Below are positions 24,602 to 36,401 of a stretch of DNA of 64,000 nucleotides, one piece after another. The position numbers and the translations under genes are program-made. Numbering within the stretch: position 1 is the first letter of the stretch; each line of letters begins with the position of its first letter. This DNA is from Sapria himalayana (Eukaryota > Streptophyta > Magnoliopsida > Malpighiales > Rafflesiaceae): positions 1 through 64,000 of the forward strand of contig JAREIK010004336.1 in NCBI GenBank assembly GCA_029783825.1, given 5' to 3'. The notes below the pieces were generated by a model that saw only the letters and a program-made list of their open reading frames with translations, was not told the DNA's origin and did not search any database.

Positions 24602-26850
24602 TCATATCTTCGTGGTCTGTTTATTTGTTCTAATATAAGGAAAACCCATTTTATCTAAACATGCTATTCCCTTTAGTTTATTTGGCATGAATTTCTCATT
24701 ATAATCTATATTTCCTCTGGTGGTGCCTATTTTAGATAGACAGTCCGCTAGATTATTGGCTTCTCTATATATATGTATTATTGAGGCCTTCAATTCTTCC
24801 AAAAGATTAAGAATAACTTCTAGATCCTCTTCATACCTCCATAATATTTTCTTATTAATTACCGTATCAACTAGTAATTTTGAGTCTACCTGAACTTCAA
24901 TGTTTTTAAAGTTTAGCTGCTTACATATCTCTAACCCTGATTTTAATGCTCTAATTTCTGATTCTAAAGCCGAGGATGCCCTACTAGATCTGGTAAATGC
25001 TCTCTGTACTGTCCCTATATGATCTCTTATTACCCCGCCTCCTCCTTCTATTCCAGTGTCGCTGCTAAAACTCCCATCCGTATTAAGTGAAATTTTGCCA
25101 ACCGGCGGAGCATTCCACTGTATACATTTAGCTCATTGCTGTTTTAACACTTGTATGTGAGATCCCATTCATTCTCAAGCTTCTTTTCTTGTTTCAAATC
25201 CTGTATTACTATCGGTTTTATTATTGATATATTATATATCTCCTTTCTAATATCTTTTATAATTTCTGTTAAGTTCATCCTTATATTTTCATATTTACTT
25301 TTGTTTCTAGATTTCCAAATGCACCAAATAATTAGATGCGGCAGTTTCTGATTAAGCCATTTCCTGGCGGGGCTTTTCATGTTTACTTTTTCCCATTTTT
25401 TAACTTTATCTATTAATCCATCTTCTATTTTACATATTCTTTTTTTCCCTTCCATCTCTCTCCATATTTCTGCTGCAATGGGACCATTCGAAAGCAAATG
25501 ATCAGTTGTTTCAACCGCTTGAGAACAGCATTCGCATCTTGAAACCATGTTTATCCCTTTCTTTTGTACATTTCTATCTACCGGTATAGCGTTCAATAAT
25601 GCCTTCCATGTGAAGGAGCACATTTTTTGCGGGACATTTTCTTGCCATACCCATTTAAATAGAGTTTGTACCGGTTTTTTCTTTCTGGCCAAATCTTTTG
25701 CCGATTTGAGGGAAAAGTTTCCTTGTTGTGTTAACGTCCATTTCCAGCCACTCTTCTTTAGTATAGAGTGTGAGTCTACTAACTCTTTTTGTTTTTCCAT
25801 TGACTTCCAACTGTTCGAAGCTTTCTTAGAAGTCTTATTTTTCTTATCTAAATATTTTACCCGCATATATTTAGCCCATAGATTATCGCTTTCTTTAAGT
25901 CTCCACCAGCTTTTGCAGTCCCAGGCAGCTGCCGAGTCCTGGAGGCTCATAAGACCTAAGCCTGCTTCCTCTTTCGGATAACAAATACTTTTCCAGTCCT
26001 TCCAGTGTAGTTTATTTCTGCCTTGTTTTTTACCCCATAAGAAGTTTGCCATTTCTAATTAGAGTTTTTTAATAAATTTTTTAGGGGGATGTATCACTGA
26101 TAATATGTGTGTGAATGTGCTTTGTAATACATGTGAAAGAACGTAATCCTCCCCCCAAATCCTAGGAGCTCTTCTTTCCATCCTGCTATTTTCTTTCTTA
26201 ATTTGTCTTGAAGGTAGGTTAGATATTCTTCCTTCAACCTCCCCTCGTATATCGGACAACCTAGATACATTAATGCCCCTTTAATTTCCGCAAAACCTGT
26301 AATATTTTTTATTTTTTCTACTAACTTTGGTTTTGCATTTTTTGCAAGCATAAACTGACATTTACTTTTATTAACCATTTGGCCTGTCTCTTTTTCAAAT
26401 ATTTGCAGAAGATCCATAAGATTCATTAAAGACTTTGTGCTAGCATTAGTAAATATTATAAAGTCATCTGCGTAGGCTAAACAACCAATTCTGGGTGTAT
26501 TCCTTGGTTGTCTGAATGGCATTATTTTACCTTCGGATATTTTCTTATTCAAGTTTCGTATTAATAGTTCTATATATATATATCAAAAGAAGGGGGGATA
26601 ACGGATCTCCTTGCCTTAAACTTTTATTTGGTTTAAATTCCTCACTTAACTTTCCATTTACCAGGACTCTTACCCAGGTGCTTGAAATACATCTATAAAT
26701 TAAATCTATGGTCAGCTCAGAGAAGCCGAAACTTCTTAACACAAAGCAAAGGGTATCCCATTCCACTCTATCGAAGGCTTTCGATAGATCTAGTTTGACC
26801 ACTAAGTTTTTTCCTCTAGCTTTACCACCTATTTCTTTCATCAAATTCAA
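24602..26850 (-). pseudogene. LINE reverse transcriptase / zf-RVT / RNase H remnant
   Basis: Minus strand, N to C. Reverse transcriptase: LVVKLDLSKAFDRVEWDTL and LRQGDPLSPLL (26545-26850), then the catalytic YADD box in CLAYADDFIIF and the GCPIYEGRL segment (26094-26552). Then the thumb and zf-RVT region (25144-26052) with KEEAGLGLMSLQDSAAAWDC, WKALLNAIPVDRNVQKKG and CECC. Then an RNase H domain of the RVT_3 type (about 24640-25110) with its acidic residues in NTDGS, LESEIRAL, VDSKLLV and NNLADCLSK, ending at TAG/TTA near 24602. Frame breaks occur near 26550 (a TA microsatellite, also interrupting the RT), near 26070, and between zf-RVT and RNase H near 25130, so the protein is broken. The 144-codon plus-strand ORF at 25547-25981 is its antisense shadow. 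Confidence 0.9.
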
Positions 26851-26865
26851 TCATTACTTATTCTT

Positions 26866-27095
26866 GAATATTCTTTGTAGATATCAAGTCAGATACCTAA
26901 GTATGTATTCTAGTTATGTATAAAATACACATGCATATTGATGTATACTATTTTTGTAGATATCAAGTCGGCATACCTATGTATGTATACTAGTTTTGTA
27001 TAAAATACACATGTATATTGATGTATACTATTTTTGTAGATATCAAGTCGTCAAACCTAAGTATATATACTATTTATATATTGTTTTTGTATAGG
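26866..27095. repeat. 79-80-bp tandem repeat, about 2.5 copies
   Basis: The motif TTTTTGTAGATATCAAGTC (first copy TTCTTTGTAGATATCAAGTC) recurs with its G of GTAG at 26877, 26956 and 27036. Each copy continues with ACCTA(A/T)GTATGTAT, AAAATACACATG and ATTGATGTATACTA. It lies just outside the LINE right target-site duplication. Confidence 0.8.
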
Positions 27096-28609
27096 GTCAC
27101 CATCAAAATCCACACAATGACAACGTATTACATCACAAATACATGAAGCATGTATATGAATAAGTTTATATATGAAATCCAAGCATACCATGATGATTAA
27201 AGAAGAAATTTGGAAACAAAAAAAAACAGAATAAAAATGCTCTCTTTGATAAAGCAATCCAAGATAATCGATGAAGAATAAATGTATAAACATACCTCAA
27301 ATCAATAACAAATTAAATCTTAAACCTCAAATTAATTTTTGTTGAATCGGCAGCAAGAGATAGATGGCGGAATGCAGAGGAATTCGGTTCTGTAAGAGAT
27401 GCGTCGATGTGAGAGAGAAAATATATATTTTAGGAAAATATTTATATTTTTAATTATTAAAACATTAAATAAACAATATATATAAAATACAAAAATACTC
27501 ATTAATTTTATCTACTATCAAAATTTTTTCAACAAAATTAATGTGCGTATAGCAAGGTACAAATGAAAAATAAATACCTTAAAATTTTTTCTATAATATT
27601 AATTAAACAATAAATATATTAAAAATAAAAAAAATATGTTTTGCCTTAAAAATATATCAAAAAGGTACAAAATTAACAAACTCTATATAACAATTTTGAA
27701 AAAAGTCATAAAATACTATTAATGTTAAAAAATATATAAAATTTATATTTTATAGTTATAAATTTTTAAGAATTCATATTAATTTTTACAAAGATAATAT
27801 GAAATAATATTAAATGCATAAAATTTCATATTATCTGATATCATTAATAATTTTTAAAATTCAATAAATTACTTAAAGTGAGAAGAAAATTAAAATATGT
27901 TATATTTATTATTTTAATAAAAACTTAATGTTAAAAGATAATAGAAAAATATTACTCAATTGTTTAATTTGTATAAATTTTTGTAAGAGCAAACATCTAT
28001 GTATTTATTTATAAATATTAATTTAATTTCTTTTAACTTTATTAAAAAAATTATATTTTTATTATATTTCAAGATTTTCTAATTTTGTATTATTTATTTA
28101 ATAGTTTTCTATAATAATAATTTTTTTTACTTATAATAATATTAATTTTTACTAGTTTATTCATCAATTCACATAATTTTGATAATATTTTTTATTTTAT
28201 TATACAATGAATAAATATATAATTATATTAATAGAAATTTTAATATATGTTAATTTAAATTTTTAAAATATAGCAAAAAATTATTATACTTATTGAAGTT
28301 ATTATTTAATGATACTTTAATACAAAATTTTAAGTTTCTTAACTTAAAATTTTAGAAAATTTTTTTGTAAAATATTATAAAAAATTAATACATCATAAAA
28401 ATAGTTAATTTAGTCATTATTAATATATATAATTGTTTTTTGTATTTTGATATTTTTTAAATTATTTATTTATAATATAATTTTTTATGATTTTACGAGG
28501 AGGGTGTGTGTTTCAAGGATTGCTCATCTATAGACCAATAACATACATTTAATACACAAAATTAAATAAAATATTAAAATAAATAATAAATAAAAAAATT
28601 ATATAATTA
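27096..28609. other. AT-rich unassigned region
   Basis: Mostly AT-rich, with one more complex patch at 27330-27420 (GGCAGCAAGAGATAGATGGCG). No ORF with recognisable domains. On the inferred map it is 5' noncoding DNA of element 2. Confidence 0.35.
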
Positions 28610-29732
28610 AATATTGGCTAGGAAAATACTATCGCTAAATCCATAGCAAAATTATGGATTTTATAAGCAAGGAAAAATTCATCGCTATATTACAGATTTT
28701 ATTAGCTCGAGAAAATCCACCGCTAAATTACAAATTTTATTAACTAGGGAAATTTTGTCGCTAAATCCATCGCAAAATTAAGGATTTTATTTTCTAGTGA
28801 AATTCCATCGCTAAATTTATCACTAATTTTTGGATTTTATTAGCTAGGGATATTAGCTCACTAAATCCATAGCTAAAATATGGATTTTATTAGCTAGGAA
28901 AAATCTGTCGCTAAATATGTAGCTAAATTAATTATTTTTTTACCAAGGGAAAATCCGTCGCTAAATATGTCGCTAAATCAATGATTTTATTAGCATGGAA
29001 AAATCCGTTGTTAAATCTATTGCTAATTCAAGGATTTTATTAGTAAGGGAAAATATATCGCTAAATCCGTCGCTAAATTAATGATTTTATTAGCAATGAA
29101 AAATCAGTCGCTAAATCCATCGTTAAATCAAGGATTTTATTAGCAAGGGAAAATCCATCGCTAAATCCGTCGTTAAATTAAAGATTTTATTGGCAAGGAA
29201 AAATTCATCGCGAAATCTATCGCTAAATCAAGGATTTTATTAACAAGGAAAAATTTGTCACTAATTTCAGGCTTTTATTAGCTATAGAAAATCAACCATT
29301 ACAACTATCGCTAAATCAAGTATTTTATTAGCTAGGAAAATTTCGTCGCTAAATCCGTTGCTAATTTTAGGCTTTTATTAGCGAGGGATATTCCGTCGCA
29401 AAATTCGTCGCTAAAATCCCCTACTCTTGAGCGGAAGTTACGCAAATTTTCATCGCTAATTTCATCGATAAATCCATCGCTAAAATCCCCGCTCTTCTAG
29501 ATCAGAATTTACGAAATTTTTCCGTCGCTAATCTGTCACTAAATCCTCCGCTTTTGTTTAGCGGAATTTTAGAAAAATTTTCCCTCGCTAATTCGTCGCT
29601 AATCCATTGCTATTTTTTTTTCAAAAAAGAAATCATCTATCCCTTGTTATTCCCTAGCTAATCCCTTGCAATTTAGCTAGGGATTGATCCCTAGCTAAAA
29701 TTCCCTAGCTAAATCAATATTTTCTTGTAGTA
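28610..29732. mobile_element. CACTA subterminal array with 50-bp and 38-bp periods, and terminus
   Basis: The word GATTTTAT (one or two changes in some copies) recurs at 28733, 28783, 28833, 28883, 28933, 28983, 29033, 29083, 29133, 29183 and 29233, exactly 50 bp apart. Neighbouring units (28657, 28695, 29271) are 38 bp, lacking one 12-bp module of the type ATCCGTCGCTAA. After about 29420 the modules become irregular and the segment ends TTTTCTTGTAGT near 29720-29731, a CACTA-type terminal inverted repeat with the last base changed. The motifs are those of 3611-4022 and 10425-10604. I infer it to be the 5' end of element 2, oriented minus. Confidence 0.75.
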
Positions 29733-30345
29733 GACCATAATTAATGACCATATGTTTTTGGTCGGAAATCGGACTATAGAGTGGTTATCGAATATATCAA
29801 TGACCATTTTACGACATATCACTATAATTGGTCAGAACCATGCTTTTTCAAATTTTTTATAACTTTGTACTTATCAACCAAATATATAGGTCGGTATTTA
29901 CAGACCAATTCAAGACCAATTTAGAGATCCTAAGAGGAGAATCAGAGAAAAATACTCCAGACTATATTCCTGATCAATTATCGACCATATATTTCGGACC
30001 AAATATATTTGTCGAGGAATATGGTTTGGAAATTAGGATGCAAATTAGCGTAACATATTCCTGAAAGATTTACGAACCATTTAAACGACCACAAAATTCA
30101 TAAGGCATTAAAACATTATCTGTACAGTGGTTATCCACTATATTTATAAGGTCGCAATGTATCCGCCAAACTACCCGACCGAAATATTCGGTCTGTAATT
30201 ACTTGACCATTTCACGACCCCATTACCTACCATAACTCTCGACTAAATATTTTTGGTCGAAAATTGGTCAGTACAAGTTCGGATGAAAATAGCTAATAGA
30301 AATTGCCGATTAATTACCGAACTTTTACTGGTCATAATTTGTTCG
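29733..30345 (+). mobile_element. CACTA left subterminal repeats (element 3, second family)
   Basis: Repeated motifs of the GGTCGGAAA / CGACCATTT / TTGGTCGGTA type in both orientations, unlike the GCTAAATCCGTCG motifs of the adjacent element. The same motifs fill 38470-39136. The stretch ACCATAATTAATGACC followed by TTTGGTCGGAAATCGG aligns with the reverse complement of the right end (ACCATATTACTGATC, TTTGGTCGGAAAATCGG). The outermost bases are not an intact CACTA terminus, so the left end is eroded or overwritten by its neighbour. Confidence 0.7.
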
Positions 30346-30879
30346 ATAATTCATTATTTTAATTTGTTTTTGATTTGAAAATAATGTGCTAAGTCATTTG
30401 GCCCAAATTCCTCGCAACTCCATTGGTTTTCTGATTCAGAACCTACTATAAGCACGAAAACGCCAAAAAATTTTGATATTTTCTTCTGAATCCATGTATG
30501 TTTTCTTTGTTCTTCTCCTTCAAATTGCTTATACACATCTCCATCTCTTTGAATTTTATATAGATTTTTGGAATTTCATTTTTTAGGATAGTCGGGTATT
30601 ATGTATTATATTCTCCTCCTAATTTTTTAATTTTTGCTTTGATTACATTTAACCTAACATTATTTTGACTCGACACAATTAATTAAACTAAATTTTTCAT
30701 TTATTAAAATTTGTTCATCTAAGGTTTATATTTTTAGGTTTTTAGTGATTTTGATTTCAATTGCAGTATTTATGCATCCGAATAATCTTTAATGTTATGG
30801 TTTATATTTATATAATCATATGATATTATGAATAAATATCTATATGTTTAATATGTTTTATGATTTATGTTAACTCACA
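30346..30879 (+). other. Element 3 5' noncoding segment
   Basis: AT-rich with a T-rich stretch near 30560-30760. No domain-bearing ORF. It probably contains the element's own promoter and leader by position, but I cannot point to a certain motif. Confidence 0.35.
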
Positions 30880-32815
30880 CCTTAATTTATGTTAATCTTA
30901 AATGTATATAATAGTATATATAAATTTTTATACATTTATATAATTGAATGATATTATGTATAAATGTCTATACTTTAATATATATAAACATATTACATTA
31001 TAAATACACAGTGATATGTTTATATAAACATATAATTTATATATAAATATTTATACAATGTATTATGTATATAAATATCTATACAAAGTTTACATTAAAC
31101 TATCCATTTATATATTTTCTTATATAACAATTATGTAATATTAAATCATTATATAATTTTGTAAATATTTATATTACATATTATTTTTATATAAATATAG
31201 AATATTTATAATGTTTATATAAATGTGACTATATATACTATTATTATTTATAAAAGTGTTACATATACATATAATAATATTTAAGTAATATTTATAAAAT
31301 ATTTTATTCACAAAATATTATATAGATACACATGTTTAATTATATAATCATATTCAATTTTATATAAAAGTATTTATAACTATATTTATAAAAAGTTAAC
31401 TACTTTTATAATTATATTTATAACTTTATAAACTAAACTGTAACTATAAAATAATGTATAACTATAGTATAATTCTATATAACTATATTTCTAAAAAAAA
31501 TATACTATATTTATACTAATATATAACTATATATATTATATTTTACTAAATGTATACCTTTATAAATTGTTAAATATAATTATATCTTTAACTACATATA
31601 TATTTATAACTATATGTGTATAACTATATATAAATATTTGTAAAAAATATATAAACTCTATATTAAATATAACTATATATGTAACTAATAATATACATAT
31701 ATGTATTCGTATATTAAATTAAAATATTTGTTTATACAATTGTATAGATTTTGTATACGGGGCTCTGATCACTACTTGTATAATTATCTATATATACCTA
31801 TTTGTTTAATTATATCACTAACTATTTATAAATATATATATTATATGTAAATTAATTTATAACTATAAATAATTGTATTTACTATGTGTATAACTTTAAA
31901 AGTTTTATGCATAATAATATTTAAATATTAAATTTACAGCTTATATTTAATATATAGTTGTATGTAGTAGTATTAAAAAAGTATTATACTATATTCTATA
32001 CTATACTTAACTATATGTATAAATAGAGTAAAATTAAATTAACAAATATATAAACCTACATAAATAAATATACTTTTAACTATTTGGTAACTATACGTAT
32101 TATCAAATTGCAACAATATGTATAATTAAATGTATACAACACACATTATGTTAAACTATATGTGTATAACTATATATAAATATTTGTATAACTAAGTAAA
32201 TGTCTATATAATATATAACTATATTTGTAACTGTATATACATTTATGTATTAATATAATTAAAGTAAACTAATTTTTTATATTATTGTTTATATTTATGT
32301 ATAACCACTGATGACTACTTGTATTAATATATCTATATAACTATATGTTTTATTATATATAACTATTTATAACTATATATATTATATATAAAATAATATA
32401 TAACTATAAATAATTGTATCTTGCTATGTGTTTACCTTTAAAATTTTTATGCATAATATTATTTAAATATTAAATTTACTGCTTATATTTAATATATATT
32501 TTTATATAGTAGTATATAAAAAAGTATTTTACTATATCTATACCTATACATAACTATATGTATAAATATATAAAATTAAATTAACAAATATATAAACCTA
32601 CATGTATATTTAGCTATAAGTGTATAACTGTATATAAATATATGTTTAACTATATGTGCAACTATATGTATAACCACATGTAACTATATTGATTATTACA
32701 TGTAATAACAACATATATCATTATTTTAAACTATGTGTATAATTATATATAAATATTTATATATCTAAATAAATTTTTATATAATTAATATAACTATAAT
32801 TAAAGATAATTACTT
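30880..32815. repeat. AT-rich satellite of about 540 bp, inverted array 2
   Basis: Reverse-complement version of the arrays at 18531-20410 and 61010-64000. The anchor AACTATAAATAATTGTAT occurs at 31861 and 32402, 541 bp apart, each followed by a CTATGTGT and TTTTATGCATAAT segment. It lies immediately 5' of the element 3 transposase start, the same relative position as array 1 in element 2. Confidence 0.8.
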
Positions 32816-32846
32816 TTGTTAAATAAAATAATTTTGTTAACTAGTT

Positions 32847-35800
32847 ATGGAAGATGATCGTGAATGGATGTACAAGGGTCGAATAGTGAATGAAATGTTC
32901 TTTAATGAATGGGGAAATAAAGTTGATTAATTTGTTGAGTTTGCTCTGAGACATCCTTAGTGTGTGAATGGTGGTACAGATATAAGGTGTCCTTGCACAT
33001 TAATTATATGTTAGAATAAAAAGTTTTTGAATGTTGAGACTGTGAAGATGCATTTGTATAGAAATAGTTTTGTGGTGGATTACTGTGTTTGGATATACCA
33101 TGGTGAAAACAAGTCCACCAGAGGTGTTCGAGTTCAGTACGGGTGTTAGTAAGTGAAACTAATCAGATAGTCTTGGATAATATTAATCACACTACATACC
33201 ATAAAATGGTTTTTGATGCTGCGGGCCCTGAATTCAACTTGAATGAGGAACCCAATGTCGAGGCAAGGAATTTTTATGACATGATTCGAGCTGGAGATAA
33301 ACCTATATATGAGAGAAATTCTAAGCATACTCAACTTTCTGCAGCTGTGAGGATGATAGAAATAAAGTGCAAACATAGGTGTGCGTAGGCATGTTTTGAT
33401 GATATGTCTAAATTCATTCAAGAATTATTGCCAAAAAATAATTTGATGCCATTGGATTTCTACAGCACGAATAAGTTAGTTAGAGGCTTGGGATTGCCTG
33501 TACAAGGCATTCATTGTAGTGTGAACAACTGTATGATATACTGGGGTGATGACAGTGGCCTTAACAGTTGTAAAATATGTGGGAATGCTCGGTACAAGCA
33601 AAAGGTTAGGCATTATGGAAATAGATTGTATGTATGTAAGTTGAAGGTGTCGTATAAGAAGATGCACTATTTTCTATTAACACCTAGCTAGGTTTTAGTG
33701 ATTATATGCATCAACCACAATATCTAATGAAATTAGATGGAATTCAGAGCATCATATGGAGGACGGTAAGATATGTCACTCTTCTGATGCCCCTGCTTTG
33801 AAACATTTTGATAAGTGTTTTCATGATTTTTCTTTTGAAGTTCGAAATGTTAGGCTGAGTTTATTTGCTGATGGTTTTCAGCCGTTTGGTCAATCTGGAC
33901 AATAATATTCTTTGTGGCCTCTGGTGGTGACCCAGTATATTTTGCCTCCAGACTTATGTATGAATGAGGAATTTATAGTTTTGATTGTGTTAGTGTCAAA
34001 GCCTATGAATTCAAAGGGGAAGATAGATGTTTTCTTGCTGCCATTGATAGGGTATTGAAAATTCTTTGGGGTGTTGGGGTTCAAATTTATGATATTTTAA
34101 ACGACAGAATTTTCAGATCCGTGGTGCCCTCATGTGGACCATAAATGAATTTCCAACGTATTCTACGATGTCTGGGTGGAGTACAACTGGCATGTAAGCA
34201 TGTTCGTATTGTATTGAATATTTTGATGCTTTTAGATTAATTAAGTGTGGAAAACAGTTGTGGTTCGACAACCATCGGAAGTTTTTTCCCTTTAATCATC
34301 CATATCAACGTAACACAAAGACTTCATTAAGAATAGAAAGGTTACTATACAATTCCCGGGGGTTAGATCTGAAGATGATATTCTGTAGTAATTGAATAAC
34401 AGAGGATTGAAGAAGGTGATAGATGTTGGTGCTGAGGTTGTGGATGCTTCTATATCTAAGAATTGTGGGTAGAATAAGAGAAGTATTTTCTGAGATCTGC
34501 TCAACGGGCATGAACACTTGCTCAGGCACAATCTTGATGTTATGCATATCGAGAAGAATGTGTTTGCCAATATTTTCAATACAGTGTTTAACATTCTAAG
34601 GAAAATTAAGGACACTTACAAGTTAATAGATGAGTTGAATAAATATTATCATCATCCTCAATTTGCAAAAAATCTTGTCACCAATAAATACCCTGATGTG
34701 CCATTTGTTCTGAATAAATCACAGAAGAAGGTTGTGTTTGAGTGGGTAAAAAAACTTAGATTTCCAGATGGGTATGCTTGTAATCTGGGAGATGTGTGGA
34801 TACGAACAAACATAAGATGTTTTGGCATGAAGAGTCATGATCGACAAGTATTTATGCAAATTTTTACCAATTGCTCTTCGAGAATTCCTGCCTAATAGAA
34901 TATGAGAGCGAATAACTAAGATTTCTTTATTCTTCAAGCAACTGACTTCCTCTTCATTGACTGATGAGGAGCTAGGGTTTGTTGGTCCTATCTATTATCA
35001 TTGGAGGTGTCTTCCAGAAAGGTAATATTAATTCACTAAACCAATTCTTTTCCTATATATTTATATTTATATATGCACAAAAATGACTTGTAAATTTTAA
35101 TAATCTTTTTGTAGATACTTGAAGAAAATAAAGCTTATAATAATGAATAAGGCTCAAGTTGAGGGTTCTATATCAATAGGTTATATTTGGATGAGACTGC
35201 AAAATTTGCATCATTATATTTTAAAGAAGGAGATCCTTCTATTCCACCTAAGGAAAAGCGGAAAGAGGTTTAACTTTATGACAATGTGGATAATGATATG
35301 TTTAAAATTTTTGAGCCTTCGGGCAAAACAATTTGTCCTGAAGGGAAAAGGTATCTAGCAGACTATGAATATACTGCAATTCATCTATATGTCCTAATGA
35401 ATTGTCCAGAGGTTAAACCATTCATCGAGTAAGTATTTCCTAATAGTCAAATGACATTTATTACGAATTATAATTTACTATTTCCTATCAATGTATCAAT
35501 AATTTTAAATTTCTTTTTTTAGTAATTTTATTACAGATAAACATAAAGAGTTTTCAAAAATGAATGAAGAAGCAATCAATGCCTTGATAGAGAGAATTTC
35601 CATCATTTTTTGAAAAATATATATCTTTACTTATAATAAAAATCACAAAATAACTGTATTGTTATAATAAAAATTTTTAATTATAATATAAAAAATTCAC
35701 TTAACCCCGATTACAGGTTCATAAGCGTGAAAATAAAATTTCCAATCATTATCTTCGAAGTATAGCACGATGTTCCCTAAGAGAGGTTAAAACATATAAT

Positions 35801-36351
35801 GGGTATGTGTCAATAGTTTAAAATTTCACACTAAATAGTATGGTAGCTACTAGGAAACAAAAAATATGGGGGTTTGCATTATAGGATCCGTATACAATGA
35901 AACCGAATATGACTATTACGGGACTCTGGTCGAAGTGATCAAGTTAGAATTTGAAGCCCTCACGGTTCAAAAACCTGTGTTATTCAAATGTGAATGGTTT
36001 GATTTAACACCACATATTGGTATTGTTGTCCATCCTCAATATAAACTTGTCAATGTGCATGATAAAAAATGATTCACCAAGTACTGATTTTATAGAACCA
36101 ACTTTTCAAAATGATAACAATGATGTTATAATCGAAGTTGTGGTGGGGGAGGAAGACATCCTTTAGTCACATCTTCTGAGATGGATACAAGTGGGGATGT
36201 AGATGTTGATGAAAATTTAATTAATTATGAGAATGAAATGAGTGTTGAGAAAGAGTTTGAAAATGATGTTACTATATTTGAAGAAGAAGACGAACCAAAT
36301 TTGGATGATTCTGATGAGAAAGGGCAGACAGTGAATTTTATGTTATTTTAA
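32847..36351 (+). pseudogene. Element 3 CACTA transposase (Tnp2-type, Transposase_21)
   Basis: The start is set by ATG 32847 opening a Transpos_assoc domain: REWMYKGRIVNEMFFNEW, FVEFALRHP, GGTDIRCPC, VKMHLYRNSFVVDYCVWIYH. Next come a linker with TTYHKMVFDAAGPEFNLNEE (33143-33388) and the Transposase_21 core with GIHCSVNNCMIYWGDDSGLN and CKIC (33404-33691), LKHFDKCFHDFSFEVRNVRL (about 33800) and LRHNLDVMHIEKNVFANIF (34518-34620). DUF4218 is split by an intron at about 35021-35114 (GGTAATA...TTGTAG) and resumes with YLKKIKLIIMNKAQVEGSIS. DUF4216 is at 35866-36072 with YDYYGTLVEVIKLEFEAL and VLFKCEWFDLTPHIG. An acidic tail (EDEPNLDDSDEKGQ) ends at TAA 36349-36351. Stops occur in Transpos_assoc (three) and in the core, and frameshifts near 33690 and 34080, so it is non-functional as read. 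Confidence 0.85.
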
Positions 36352-36401
36352 TTGTTAATTAATTTTGTTTATTTTCATTGCCTTATGTGTTTTTTACTGG
36401 T

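Larger units (their letters stand above)
23383..26859 (-). mobile_element. 5'-truncated L1-type LINE with 16-bp target-site duplication
   Basis: The direct repeat AATTCAATCATTACTT occurs at 23383-23398 and 26844-26859, perfect over 16 bp, and brackets 3445 bp. Next to the left copy is a short poly-T run (23399 onward), which is the poly(A) tail of a minus-strand element. The coding part starts in the reverse transcriptase and ends with RNase H, so the 5' end (endonuclease and ORF1) is missing, typical of incomplete target-primed reverse transcription. The 3' untranslated part (23410-24600) is long and contains CAGCAACAG-type repeats. Confidence 0.85.

Noticed and set aside
25547..25981. 144-codon plus-strand ORF
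   Set aside because: It is antisense to the LINE thumb/zf-RVT coding region, which has clear protein motifs on the minus strand.
28610..29732. CRISPR-like regular repeats
   Set aside because: The 50-bp period is a contiguous tandem array without unique spacers, ends in a CACTA terminus, and the genome is a plant.
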